Source of the DNA: Methanobrevibacter sp.
Lineage (GTDB): Archaea > Methanobacteriota > Methanobacteria > Methanobacteriales > Methanobacteriaceae
Direction: 5' to 3'
Length of the DNA stretch: 5,244 nt
NCBI GenBank assembly: GCA_009776495.1
Contig: WRNS01000091.1
Location: forward strand, 1-5,244
In this document: positions 1 to 5,185 of the stretch, piece after piece
How the letters are laid out: every line of letters begins with the position of its first letter
Position numbering within the stretch: the stretch's first letter is position 1
Made by a program: the position numbers and the translations under genes
Notes under the pieces: model-generated
What the model was told of the DNA's origin: nothing
Database searches by the model: none
The model's input: the letters and a program-made list of their open reading frames with translations, nothing else

Positions 1-3
1 AAA

Positions 4-12
4 ATATATAAT
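4..12 (+). promoter_or_regulatory. possible TATA box for the GXGXG-protein gene
   Basis: A run reading ATATATAAT lies about 100 bases before the ATG at 110. An archaeal TATA element is usually centred about 27 bases before the transcription start, so this would give a leader of roughly 75 bases. The whole upstream stretch is A/T, so chance matches are expected, and the window edge hides any BRE. Weak call. Confidence 0.22.
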
Positions 13-109
13 AATAATTAAACATCATAAAAAGCAAATTGTTTTAGAAAATTTCAATTAAGCCTTGAAATCAAATTAATAATATCTATTAATTTTTAGG
101 AGATTCATC

Positions 110-1036
110 ATGTTTGAAAGATTTAAAAAGAAAAAAATACCAACTGAAAACTTTATAGAACTTGATATGGATGAGTCTGTGGATTGTCTATGTGATTTTA
201 CCTATAATTTTTATTGGAACCATAATGGAGAAAAACTAGAGTTATCAGATAAAATTCCAGGAAATAGCTATAGCTTCCAAGATCTTGTGGAACATCTGAA
301 AAATGGAGGGTCTGTTAGAATTAATGGTGATGCTGGACATAGGTTATGTTCAAGTATGGGAGTTGATTTAAAATACTTTGGTGGCAGTGGTAAGGCATGC
401 GATGTTGGAGATGTTTTTGTAAATGGAGACGTAGCTAGTCGAATGGGAATAAGCATGAGACGCGGCAACATTTATGTCAAAGGCAAAGTAACAGCACCTA
501 TTGGGAATTTGCTTGAAATAAAATCGGATCTTAAAGGATATAAAAAGTTTATTTCAATTACAGAATTTTTAATGGATGGACCATCAAAAATCAAGTTAAT
601 AGATTCAAATTTGAGTGGAAAAATATTAGAAATAAATGATGGCATTATCAGAGATACGATTGGTGCACGGTTAGATCTTGATACTGAAATAATTGTTAAC
701 AGTGACGTAGACCTATCTACAGGAATATTAATGAAAAAAGGAATAGTAAGAGTAAATGGAAATGCTGGAAACAATACTGCTGCACTTTTAAATGGTGGCA
801 CAATAATAATCAATGGGAATTGTGATGATTTTAGCTCTGTTGAAATGAAAAAAGGAATACTTGTTGTAAATGGTGATGCTGGAAAATTTTTAGGGGCGAA
901 AAAAACAGGTGGAACAATCTTTGCAAAAAAAGGAAGTCCTATCCACCCTACATCTGAAAAAAAATTAGATAATGAAGATAAAAACCTTTTAACAATGTTA
1001 AAATTCAATTCTTCTAATTTTTTCAAATTTGAATAG
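110..1036 (+). CDS. stand-alone GXGXG beta-helix protein, FwdC/GltB C-terminal domain-like
   Basis: A 308-residue protein with the repeated Gly-rich rungs of the GXGXG domain, the right-handed beta-helix found in subunit C of formylmethanofuran dehydrogenase (FwdC/FmdC) and at the C-terminus of glutamate synthase GltB. Rungs of about 18-20 residues with the pattern GxIxVxGxAG can be read at residues 66-83, 96-116, 117-135, 170-188, 191-208, 209-227, 228-246, 247-265 and a last partial one to 274. Residues 139-169 form a non-repetitive interruption. The first 60 residues are not rung-like and begin with a lysine cluster (KKKK, 6-9); the tail after 275 is polar. Cysteines are at 26, 28, 80, 97 and 238. 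There is no signal peptide or membrane segment. AGGAGAT at 98-104 supports the ATG. No fwd or glutamate synthase gene is adjacent, so it is not evidently a subunit of either enzyme. In these complexes the domain is structural, so a scaffold role is plausible, but the specific function is unknown. Methanobrevibacter relatives have, from memory, sometimes been labelled tributyrin esterase; no serine-esterase motif is visible. Confidence 0.8.
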   Translation: MFERFKKKKIPTENFIELDMDESVDCLCDFTYNFYWNHNGEKLELSDKIPGNSYSFQDLVEHLKNGGSVRINGDAGHRLCSSMGVDLKYFGGSGKACDVGDVFVNGDVASRMGISMRRGNIYVKGKVTAPIGNLLEIKSDLKGYKKFISITEFLMDGPSKIKLIDSNLSGKILEINDGIIRDTIGARLDLDTEIIVNSDVDLSTGILMKKGIVRVNGNAGNNTAALLNGGTIIINGNCDDFSSVEMKKGILVVNGDAGKFLGAKKTGGTIFAKKGSPIHPTSEKKLDNEDKNLLTMLKFNSSNFFKFE

Positions 1037-1123
1037 TCTCCAACTAAACTCAAAAAAAAAAAAACAATCAAAAGTTATATTTATTTAAAAAAAATTAATA
1101 TTAATAATGTTTCTTTAAAAAAA

Positions 1124-1308
1124 TATATATTAAAATTTATATTTAAATAATAAACAAAAACATATATTTGAAAAAAATAAAAACTTATATTAAAATTATA
1201 TACAAAAACTAACCTTTAAAAAAAAAAAACTTATATTGAATTATATTCAAAAACTAATTTTTTTTTAAAAAAAAATAAAAAAAACTTATATTAAAATTAT
1301 TTTAGGAG
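1124..1308 (+). repeat. degenerate tandem repeats in the A-rich spacer before htpX
   Basis: The 279 bp spacer 1037-1315 has no gene and is strongly A-rich on the + strand. The word CTTATATT recurs at 1184, 1230 and 1285 (46 and 55 bp apart). In the first two copies it is followed by a TTATAT block, then CAAAAACTAA, then a T/A run. A more diverged copy starts near 1124 (TATATATTAAAATTTATAT, later ACAAAAAC). The last copy runs into the htpX ribosome binding site. Each copy carries a TATA-box-like word, so the array may supply several possible TATA elements for htpX; the copy at 1230-1237 would give a leader of about 50-60 bases. The function is inference, and simple slippage in A-rich DNA is an alternative. 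Confidence 0.6.
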
Positions 1309-1315
1309 AAGTATA

Positions 1316-2278
1316 ATGAAATTAAATTCATGGGGCCTTAGAATAAGATTATGGATAGCTATGGTTTTGTTGTGTGGTTTAATTTATGCTATTGTCGCAA
1401 TAGCTGCATATTTACTTGGATATGGAGGATATCAATATCTTGTAATAATTGGATTTGGTGTTGTGATTTTACAATACTTAATTGGACCAAAAATTGTTGA
1501 ATCAACAATGGGTGTTAATTATGTTTCTGAAGTCGAAGCACCCGAATTACACAGAATAATAACAGACTTAGCTATGACCGCTGGAATTCCTAAACCTAAA
1601 GTTGGTATAAGTAATACCAATGTTCCTAATGCTTTTGCATTTGGTAAAACAAAAAAAGACGGACGGGTTTGTGTTACAAGTGGAATATTGGATATTTTAA
1701 ATTTAGATGAGATGAAAGCCGTTTTAGCTCATGAAATTTCTCATATCAAACATAATGATATGGCTGTGACAACATTAGTTAGTGCAGTACCATTAATTTG
1801 CTATTATATATTCTTGTCCTTTTTCTGGGGAGGTGGAAGCAATAGAAATGGTGGAGGAGCTATTATTGGAATAGTAGCTTTTGTTGGCTATTTGTTAAGC
1901 CAGTTAATTGTTCTATTTGTTTCAAGAACAAGAGAATATTATGCAGATCAAGGAAGTATAGAACTTGGAGGCCGGCCAGATAAATTAGCTTCAGCATTAT
2001 ATAAGCTTGTTGAAGGTTCAGCTACTGTTAGTAAAGAAGAAGTTAAAGAAATTCAAGGAATAAAAGCTTTCTATTTAAACGATATTTCTATTGCTAGAAA
2101 TGAAATTAATGAATTATCCCAACTAGATCTTAATCAAGACGGTGAAATTTCTGCTTCAGAATTATCCCAGTTAAAATATCAAAAAGTTAAGATAAAAACC
2201 ATGGATAAATTAATGGAATTGGTTTCAACCCATCCAAATATGCTTAAAAGAATAGAAAGATTAGCTGAATATAGCTAA
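1316..2278 (+). CDS. htpX: HtpX-type membrane zinc metalloprotease (M48B) with an EF-hand motif
   Basis: Integral-membrane protease of the HtpX family, which degrades damaged or misassembled membrane proteins. It has 320 residues against roughly 290 for the Escherichia coli protein. Hydrophobic segments lie at about 12-34, 41-59, 154-171 and 182-202. The zinc site is complete: HEISH at 139-143 (His139, catalytic Glu140, His143) and the third ligand Glu207 in SRTREYYAD (203-211). NVPNAFAFG (102-110) and STHPNMLKRI (304-313) are also family hallmarks. A Gly-rich linker, GGGSNRNGGG, sits at 172-181. Unlike the bacterial enzyme, residues 271-282 read DLNQDGEISASE, an exact EF-hand calcium loop flanked by helix-like sequence (257-270 and 283-292), which accounts for most of the extra length. 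AGGAG at 1304-1308 with a 7-base spacer supports the ATG. The gene appears to be transcribed alone: 279 bp of repeats lie upstream and a convergent gene downstream. Confidence 0.95.
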   Translation: MKLNSWGLRIRLWIAMVLLCGLIYAIVAIAAYLLGYGGYQYLVIIGFGVVILQYLIGPKIVESTMGVNYVSEVEAPELHRIITDLAMTAGIPKPKVGISNTNVPNAFAFGKTKKDGRVCVTSGILDILNLDEMKAVLAHEISHIKHNDMAVTTLVSAVPLICYYIFLSFFWGGGSNRNGGGAIIGIVAFVGYLLSQLIVLFVSRTREYYADQGSIELGGRPDKLASALYKLVEGSATVSKEEVKEIQGIKAFYLNDISIARNEINELSQLDLNQDGEISASELSQLKYQKVKIKTMDKLMELVSTHPNMLKRIERLAEYS

Positions 2279-2445
2279 TCTAAAATCTTTCTTTTAAAAA
2301 AAAAATTATTAAAAAATAAAAATAATCTGAAATCTTTTATTAATAAAAATTAATTATAAAAAAAAAAATCTAAAATCTTTTATTAAAAAAATTAATTATA
2401 AAAAAAATCTAAAATATTTGTTTAAAAAAAAAATAAATTAAAAAC
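2279..2445 (+). repeat. four degenerate tandem repeats between the convergent htpX and signal peptidase genes
   Basis: The word TCTAAAATCTTT or a close variant begins copies at 2279, 2326 (TCTGAAATC), 2369 and 2408 (TCTAAAATATTT), spaced 47, 43 and 39 bp. The two middle copies share a further TTATTAA...ATTAATTATAAAAAAAA block and are nearly identical. Copy 1 starts directly at the htpX stop codon (TAA then TCT), and copy 2 is also preceded by TAA. The sequence differs from the array upstream of htpX. It has no palindromic structure or unique spacers, so it is not CRISPR. A-rich on the + strand, it is T-rich on the - strand, where it could help to end signal peptidase transcription. Confidence 0.6.
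2424..2433 (-). terminator. oligo-T terminator after the signal peptidase gene
   Basis: Ten consecutive T on the - strand begin 22 bases after the TGA stop of the peptidase gene, followed by further T-rich tracts in the repeats. Archaeal RNA polymerase stops at such U-rich stretches without needing a hairpin. There is no comparable T run on the + strand for htpX. Confidence 0.6.
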
Positions 2446-2455
2446 ATGAAAAAAA

Positions 2456-3097
2456 TCAAAAAGTTATATTCATAGAACTCCATACTCTAGCTACTCCCAC
2501 AATATTTGAGGAATTGGTCCATTTTTCAACAGCTATCATCTGATGAAAAGTTCCATTTTCATAAACATTTATTGTATCATTGTTATCAGAGGATAGAAAA
2601 ACTTGGTTTCCACTGATATATCCCACTCTCTTTATTAATAATTTATACTCTGGATCTTTAACTACAACTATATCACCAACTTTAATATTTTTGGTTTTTT
2701 CAATTATTACTTCTTCTCCATCTTGTAATGTTGGAACCATTGATAATCCATCTACTATAACTATCATAGGAAGAGAATCTTCTCCAAATTGTGAGTTCAC
2801 CTCAATATTTATATTAGTAAACCCATATTTTCGAACAATTTCGCTGATTCCAATTTTTAACGAGCTAGCATTACTATCCACATTATTCATTTCTTTAATA
2901 GTATATTCTTTAATTTCTTTTTCCATTTGCCCTATATCTTTTCCAAAGGGAATAGCTAATGTATTTACCGTAACATTTTCACCATCTAAATATATATTCA
3001 CCGTGATATCATCTGAAAATGAAAATGAAACAATAGCTATAATTGATAGAACAATGATTAATGAAAATATTATAATAATTTTACTATTTTTCTCTAT
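2456..3097 (-). CDS. membrane-anchored S26/S24-type serine-lysine signal peptidase, probable ATA start
   Basis: Predicted type I signal peptidase-like protein, which cleaves leader peptides outside the cytoplasmic membrane. Numbered from the proposed start at 3097 it has 213 residues: a short Lys-bearing N-terminus, a hydrophobic anchor at about 7-27, an unusual external segment at 29-112, then the catalytic domain. SMVPTL holds the nucleophile Ser119 (codon 2743-2741); GDIVVVKDP follows; LLIKRVG places the general base Lys156. SSDNND at 169-174 corresponds to the conserved SDN-type box. Lys marks it as bacterial-like S26A or S24, not the archaeal/ER Ser-His type. The first ordinary start is GTG at 3001, but this would remove the anchor and has no ribosome binding site. 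The frame is open up to a TAG at 3148-3146 without any ATG, GTG or TTG. GGGGGAG at 3109-3103, five bases before an ATA at 3097, fits the N-terminus best. A sequencing error converting an ATG start, or a lost base, remains possible. Natural substrates are unknown. Confidence 0.82.
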   Translation of the reverse strand: MEKNSKIIIIFSLIIVLSIIAIVSFSFSDDITVNIYLDGENVTVNTLAIPFGKDIGQMEKEIKEYTIKEMNNVDSNASSLKIGISEIVRKYGFTNINIEVNSQFGEDSLPMIVIVDGLSMVPTLQDGEEVIIEKTKNIKVGDIVVVKDPEYKLLIKRVGYISGNQVFLSSDNNDTINVYENGTFHQMIAVEKWTNSSNIVGVARVWSSMNITF

Positions 3098-3102
3098 GAA
3101 AA

Positions 3103-3109
3103 CTCCCCC
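3103..3109 (-). promoter_or_regulatory. ribosome binding site deciding the signal peptidase start
   Basis: GGGGGAG on the - strand, the only convincing Shine-Dalgarno-like run near the gene. It sits five bases before ATA (3097-3095), at the same distance as other sites in this window. It also lies inside an out-of-frame ATG-initiated mini frame (3111-3094, encoding MGEFS), whose TAG stop overlaps the ATA. Confidence 0.6.
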
Positions 3110-3184
3110 ATAGAAATTAACCTTTAGTAAATTAATGAGAATAAACTAATGATAAATAATTAATATTATATTATAAACAATACC

Positions 3185-3192
3185 TATATAAA
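3185..3192 (-). promoter_or_regulatory. TATA box (TTTATATA) for the signal peptidase gene
   Basis: On the - strand 3192-3185 reads TTTATATA, the textbook methanogen box A. Centred about 27 bases before the transcription start, it predicts initiation near 3162 and a leader of about 65 bases before the proposed start at 3097. The spacer 3098-3336 otherwise holds only A/T-rich DNA and the terminator of the upstream gene, so this gene is probably transcribed from its own promoter and not by read-through from aroD. Confidence 0.5.
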
Positions 3193-3312
3193 ATTAATGA
3201 TTAATATTTATATTTTAAATAGTAAATTAACAAAAAAAATTAATGAAAAAATTTAATATTTTTATTTTTAATAATACATGAAAATAATTATGGATACATA
3301 AATAATGATAAT

Positions 3313-3321
3313 AAAAAAAAA
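3313..3321 (-). terminator. oligo-T terminator after aroD
   Basis: Nine consecutive T on the - strand, beginning 15 bases after the aroD TAA stop, with more T-rich sequence beyond. This is a standard archaeal intrinsic terminator and argues that aroD and the downstream signal peptidase gene are separate transcripts. Confidence 0.6.
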
Positions 3322-3336
3322 TACTATTTAAATAAT

Positions 3337-4026
3337 TTAAATGTCCTTAATTAGCTCATCATAATCTAAAATTTCCATATTTAACAATAATTTCATAGTT
3401 TCAATGTCAATTTGCCCAGGAGCTGTTGCATCACCACCTGATGCAAATGTAATTGGAGAATTAAATTTAGAAGCTATAACTCGAGTATAACTACCTAATT
3501 CCCCCATTGAAATAGCTATTGTATCTTTACATCGTGAAAGTATAGCTAAAACAATGATTGTATCTTCTAAACTATTTGGCATTACTGCAACTTTAGCTAT
3601 ATCTCCTAATTTTTTTTCACACTTTACAATAGCTAATAAATCATCGATTGCTAAGGTTTTTTCAAAGTCGTGAAATGAAACAATAGTTTTTACACCAGAA
3701 TCTTTAATTGAATTAATGTATTTAATTTCAGTTTGAAGTTCAATATCAACATAATCAACCATTTCTGAACACTCTTGAAGAATAGCAATTCTTTCCTCTT
3801 CACTGCCTTCAAAATATCCTCCTTCTGATTTAACTCTATTAGTAATTATTGTTGGGAAGTTTATCTCTTCAATTATATGTTTTACAACTTTGATATTTGG
3901 ATTAGTCAAAGCATCTATTCTAAGTTCTAAAATATCAGCTCCTCTTTCTATATAATCCTTTGCTGATTTTAACACAGAATGTTCATCTTTTTGAAATATT
4001 GGAATAGCTATTTTTGTATCAAACAA
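3337..4026 (-). CDS. aroD: type I 3-dehydroquinate dehydratase
   Basis: Converts 3-dehydroquinate to 3-dehydroshikimate in the cytoplasm, the third step of the shikimate route to aromatic amino acids. In methanogens 3-dehydroquinate is made by the archaeal route (aspartate semialdehyde plus a deoxy-ketohexose phosphate), after which this standard enzyme acts. At 229 residues it has the usual type I length for a single TIM barrel. Conserved motifs appear in order: ELRID (34-38), TNR (62-64), EGG (68-70), DIEL (94-97), SFHDF (117-121) with catalytic His119, KVAVM (145-149) with the Schiff-base Lys145, MGELGSYTRV (174-183) with substrate-binding Arg182, and TFASGGDATAPGQI (193-206) with Ser196 and Gln205. 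The start is TTG at 4026, fixed by GGAGGT at 4040-4035 with an 8-base spacer and an in-frame stop just upstream (4047-4045). No other shikimate gene is in the window. It diverges from the unknown gene at 4460. Confidence 0.96.
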   Translation of the reverse strand: MFDTKIAIPIFQKDEHSVLKSAKDYIERGADILELRIDALTNPNIKVVKHIIEEINFPTIITNRVKSEGGYFEGSEEERIAILQECSEMVDYVDIELQTEIKYINSIKDSGVKTIVSFHDFEKTLAIDDLLAIVKCEKKLGDIAKVAVMPNSLEDTIIVLAILSRCKDTIAISMGELGSYTRVIASKFNSPITFASGGDATAPGQIDIETMKLLLNMEILDYDELIKDI

Positions 4027-4034
4027 TAATTCAT

Positions 4035-4040
4035 ACCTCC
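4035..4040 (-). promoter_or_regulatory. ribosome binding site deciding the aroD TTG start
   Basis: GGAGGT on the - strand, preceded by AAA, is a near-perfect Shine-Dalgarno sequence. It is 8 bases before TTG at 4026. The ATG that directly abuts it (4034-4032) is out of frame, has no spacer and stops after 8 codons (TAG at 4010-4008), so TTG is preferred. Confidence 0.75.
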
Positions 4041-4260
4041 TTTCCTAATCCAAAGAAATTAACAACATCGATTAAAAATATTGAAATTATTAAAAGAATT
4101 TGTAATGTAAAAAAATTTTAAGTTTTTTTTCTAAAAAAAAGAAAAAAATTCAATATTAAAAAAAATTCTTTTTAAATATGTTATAATCCTTTTTAATTGG
4201 ATTTATAATAATTTATCTATGAATTTATAAATATTTTTTGATTATAATAATTTAATATTG

Positions 4261-4330
4261 TATTTAAGGAAATTTTTATCAAATTATTCTATAAATCAAT
4301 ATTTAAATTTTTATTAAATTCCCTTAAATA
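4261..4330. repeat. 15 bp inverted repeat in the divergent spacer
   Basis: Arm 4261-4275 (TATTTAAGGAAATTT) and arm 4316-4330 (AAATTCCCTTAAATA) are complementary at 14 of 15 positions, separated by 40 bp. A direct repeat AATATTGTA lies at the outer left (4254-4262) and at the right (4330-4338). The G/C-containing core (AAGGAAA and TTCCCTT) stands out from the surrounding A/T. It could be a pair of operator half-sites between divergent promoters or a long-loop hairpin; neither is demonstrated. Confidence 0.45.
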
Positions 4331-4377
4331 ATATTGTACATAAGATTAAGAAAAAACAATACTTGGAAAATATAAGA

Positions 4378-4386
4378 GATTATAAA
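4378..4386 (+). promoter_or_regulatory. possible TATA box for the unknown gene at 4460
   Basis: GATTATAAATGAT around 4378-4390 could act as a box A, giving a start near 4408 and a leader of about 50 bases. A second candidate, TTTATAAT at 4429-4436, is so close to the TTG that the transcript would be almost leaderless, which fits poorly with the ribosome binding site. Weak call in A/T-rich DNA. Confidence 0.22.
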
Positions 4387-4449
4387 TGATTGTAAAATAA
4401 TATTAATATCATATTAAAAATAGCTAAGTTTATAATAGATAAATAAATT

Positions 4450-4454
4450 AGGTG
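4450..4454 (+). promoter_or_regulatory. ribosome binding site deciding the TTG start at 4460
   Basis: AGGTG matches the archaeal 16S rRNA 3' end (complement of CACCT) and lies five bases before TTG at 4460. The next in-frame ATG is far inside the protein, so TTG is the start. Confidence 0.6.
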
Positions 4455-4459
4455 TTAAA

Positions 4460-5185
4460 TTGAAAGTCACAGCTATTGGTGCAGACATATCTATCAACGA
4501 TGTTTCATGTAGTAAATCTTTAATAGATAATATTGAAAAGGATATCCATAAATTAATCGATTTAGGAGCTAGCCATGCAGCTTTAACAAACATCACTGGT
4601 GATGATGTTGTTATAAGTGCATTTACCCCAGATAATCTCGTTGAAAAAATTAATCAAGGTATTGTTGATATCTTGAAAGCAAATGCAGAAGATATTGGTG
4701 ATATTGGAGGAATAGCTAAGGACATCAACTTGGCAGGAGAAGGAATATCTTACGGTGAAGCTATTATAAGACAAGATCGATATCCTGATGCCATTATCCT
4801 AGCTTATGATACTTATGGTGGTGAAGGATTTGTGGAAAATGTAGCTAATTCTGCAATAAATGCTGCTAAGGGTATGGATGGACTTACAGATATATCTGAA
4901 ACCTTAGGAGATAAACACCGAAAGATTCCAGGAGTTGGATATGTTTCAAATGAAACAGATGATCCCATTGTAGTGGCATCTGTTGAAGATTTAGAATCGG
5001 TTGGAGTTATCTCAAGTGCAATGATAGGTGCTTCACTTGGAAATAAAAATGTTTATTTGGTTGAAAGAAACACTCCATGTAATGTTATTCCTGGAAGTGT
5101 GATCATGTCAGCTACAGCTTTTATGAATGGCAATGTAATTGATTTAGCTGTTCCTTTTCAAAATAAAATGCGGATCTTAAGATAA
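4460..5185 (+). CDS. conserved-looking soluble protein of unknown function
   Basis: I do not recognise this 241-residue protein. It is a complete frame with a TTG start, a matching ribosome binding site and a TAA stop, and its composition is that of a folded alpha/beta enzyme-like protein: alternating hydrophobic strands and helices, no signal peptide, no membrane segment, no low-complexity tail. Motif-like stretches are IGADISIND (6-14), LGASHAAL (35-42), GDIGGIAKD (80-88), GEGISYGEA (93-101), YDTYGGEGF (116-124), GDKHRKIPGVGY (150-161) and NTPCNVIPGSV (204-214). Its only cysteines are Cys17 and Cys207. Acidic residues are frequent (DD at 48-49 and 167-168), and the Gly/Asp-rich loops could bind a phosphate or metal, but no known cofactor signature is complete. 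It diverges from aroD across a 433 bp spacer, and no downstream gene is visible within the window, so context does not assign a pathway. A methanogen-restricted family is possible; this is inference. Confidence 0.85.
   Translation: MKVTAIGADISINDVSCSKSLIDNIEKDIHKLIDLGASHAALTNITGDDVVISAFTPDNLVEKINQGIVDILKANAEDIGDIGGIAKDINLAGEGISYGEAIIRQDRYPDAIILAYDTYGGEGFVENVANSAINAAKGMDGLTDISETLGDKHRKIPGVGYVSNETDDPIVVASVEDLESVGVISSAMIGASLGNKNVYLVERNTPCNVIPGSVIMSATAFMNGNVIDLAVPFQNKMRILR

Larger units (their letters stand above)
4027..4459. other. 433 bp divergent intergenic region
   Basis: This A/T-rich spacer separates the starts of aroD (-) and the unknown gene (+). It holds the ribosome binding sites of both genes, an inverted repeat (4261-4330), an A:T hairpin-capable run at 4123-4140 and several weak TATA-like words. 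I see no tRNA, rRNA, snoRNA box pair or convincing coding frame. A clear TTTATATA for aroD was not found; a - strand promoter somewhere in 4050-4250 is inferred from gene orientation only. Confidence 0.6.

Noticed and set aside
472..1071. 199-codon open frame on the - strand
   Set aside because: Antisense to the GXGXG gene; its Phe/Ser/Ile-rich translation is the usual shadow of a Gly/Asn-rich gene in A/T-rich DNA, and it has no ribosome binding site.
1124..1308. CRISPR-like array
   Set aside because: Repeats are degenerate, the spacing is irregular, spacers are A-runs and not unique sequence, and no cas gene is present. The same applies to 2279-2445.
1970..1977. GGCCGGCC 8-base palindrome in an A/T-rich gene
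   Set aside because: It falls in ordinary coding sequence for Gly-Gly-Arg-Pro of HtpX with no flanking structure; most likely chance.
2279..3097. HtpX plus signal peptidase as a dedicated protein-processing system
   Set aside because: The genes are convergent with separate promoters and terminators; shared membrane location alone does not support a joint system.
2580..3113. 177-codon open frame on the + strand
   Set aside because: Shadow of the signal peptidase gene, whose motifs on the other strand are clear; no recognisable protein and no ribosome binding site.
4123..4140. T8-CT-A8 perfect hairpin upstream of aroD
   Set aside because: Homopolymer pairs like this are expected by chance in such A/T-rich spacers; pure A:U stems with a two-base loop are not stable regulatory structures.
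4027..4459. tRNA or structured RNA gene in the large spacer
   Set aside because: No cloverleaf, GC-rich stems, TTCGA loop or C/D box pairs could be found; structured RNAs in A/T-rich archaea usually stand out by higher G+C.
4414..4774. two short - strand open frames
   Set aside because: They overlap the start of the unknown gene on the + strand, lack ribosome binding sites and have unnatural composition.
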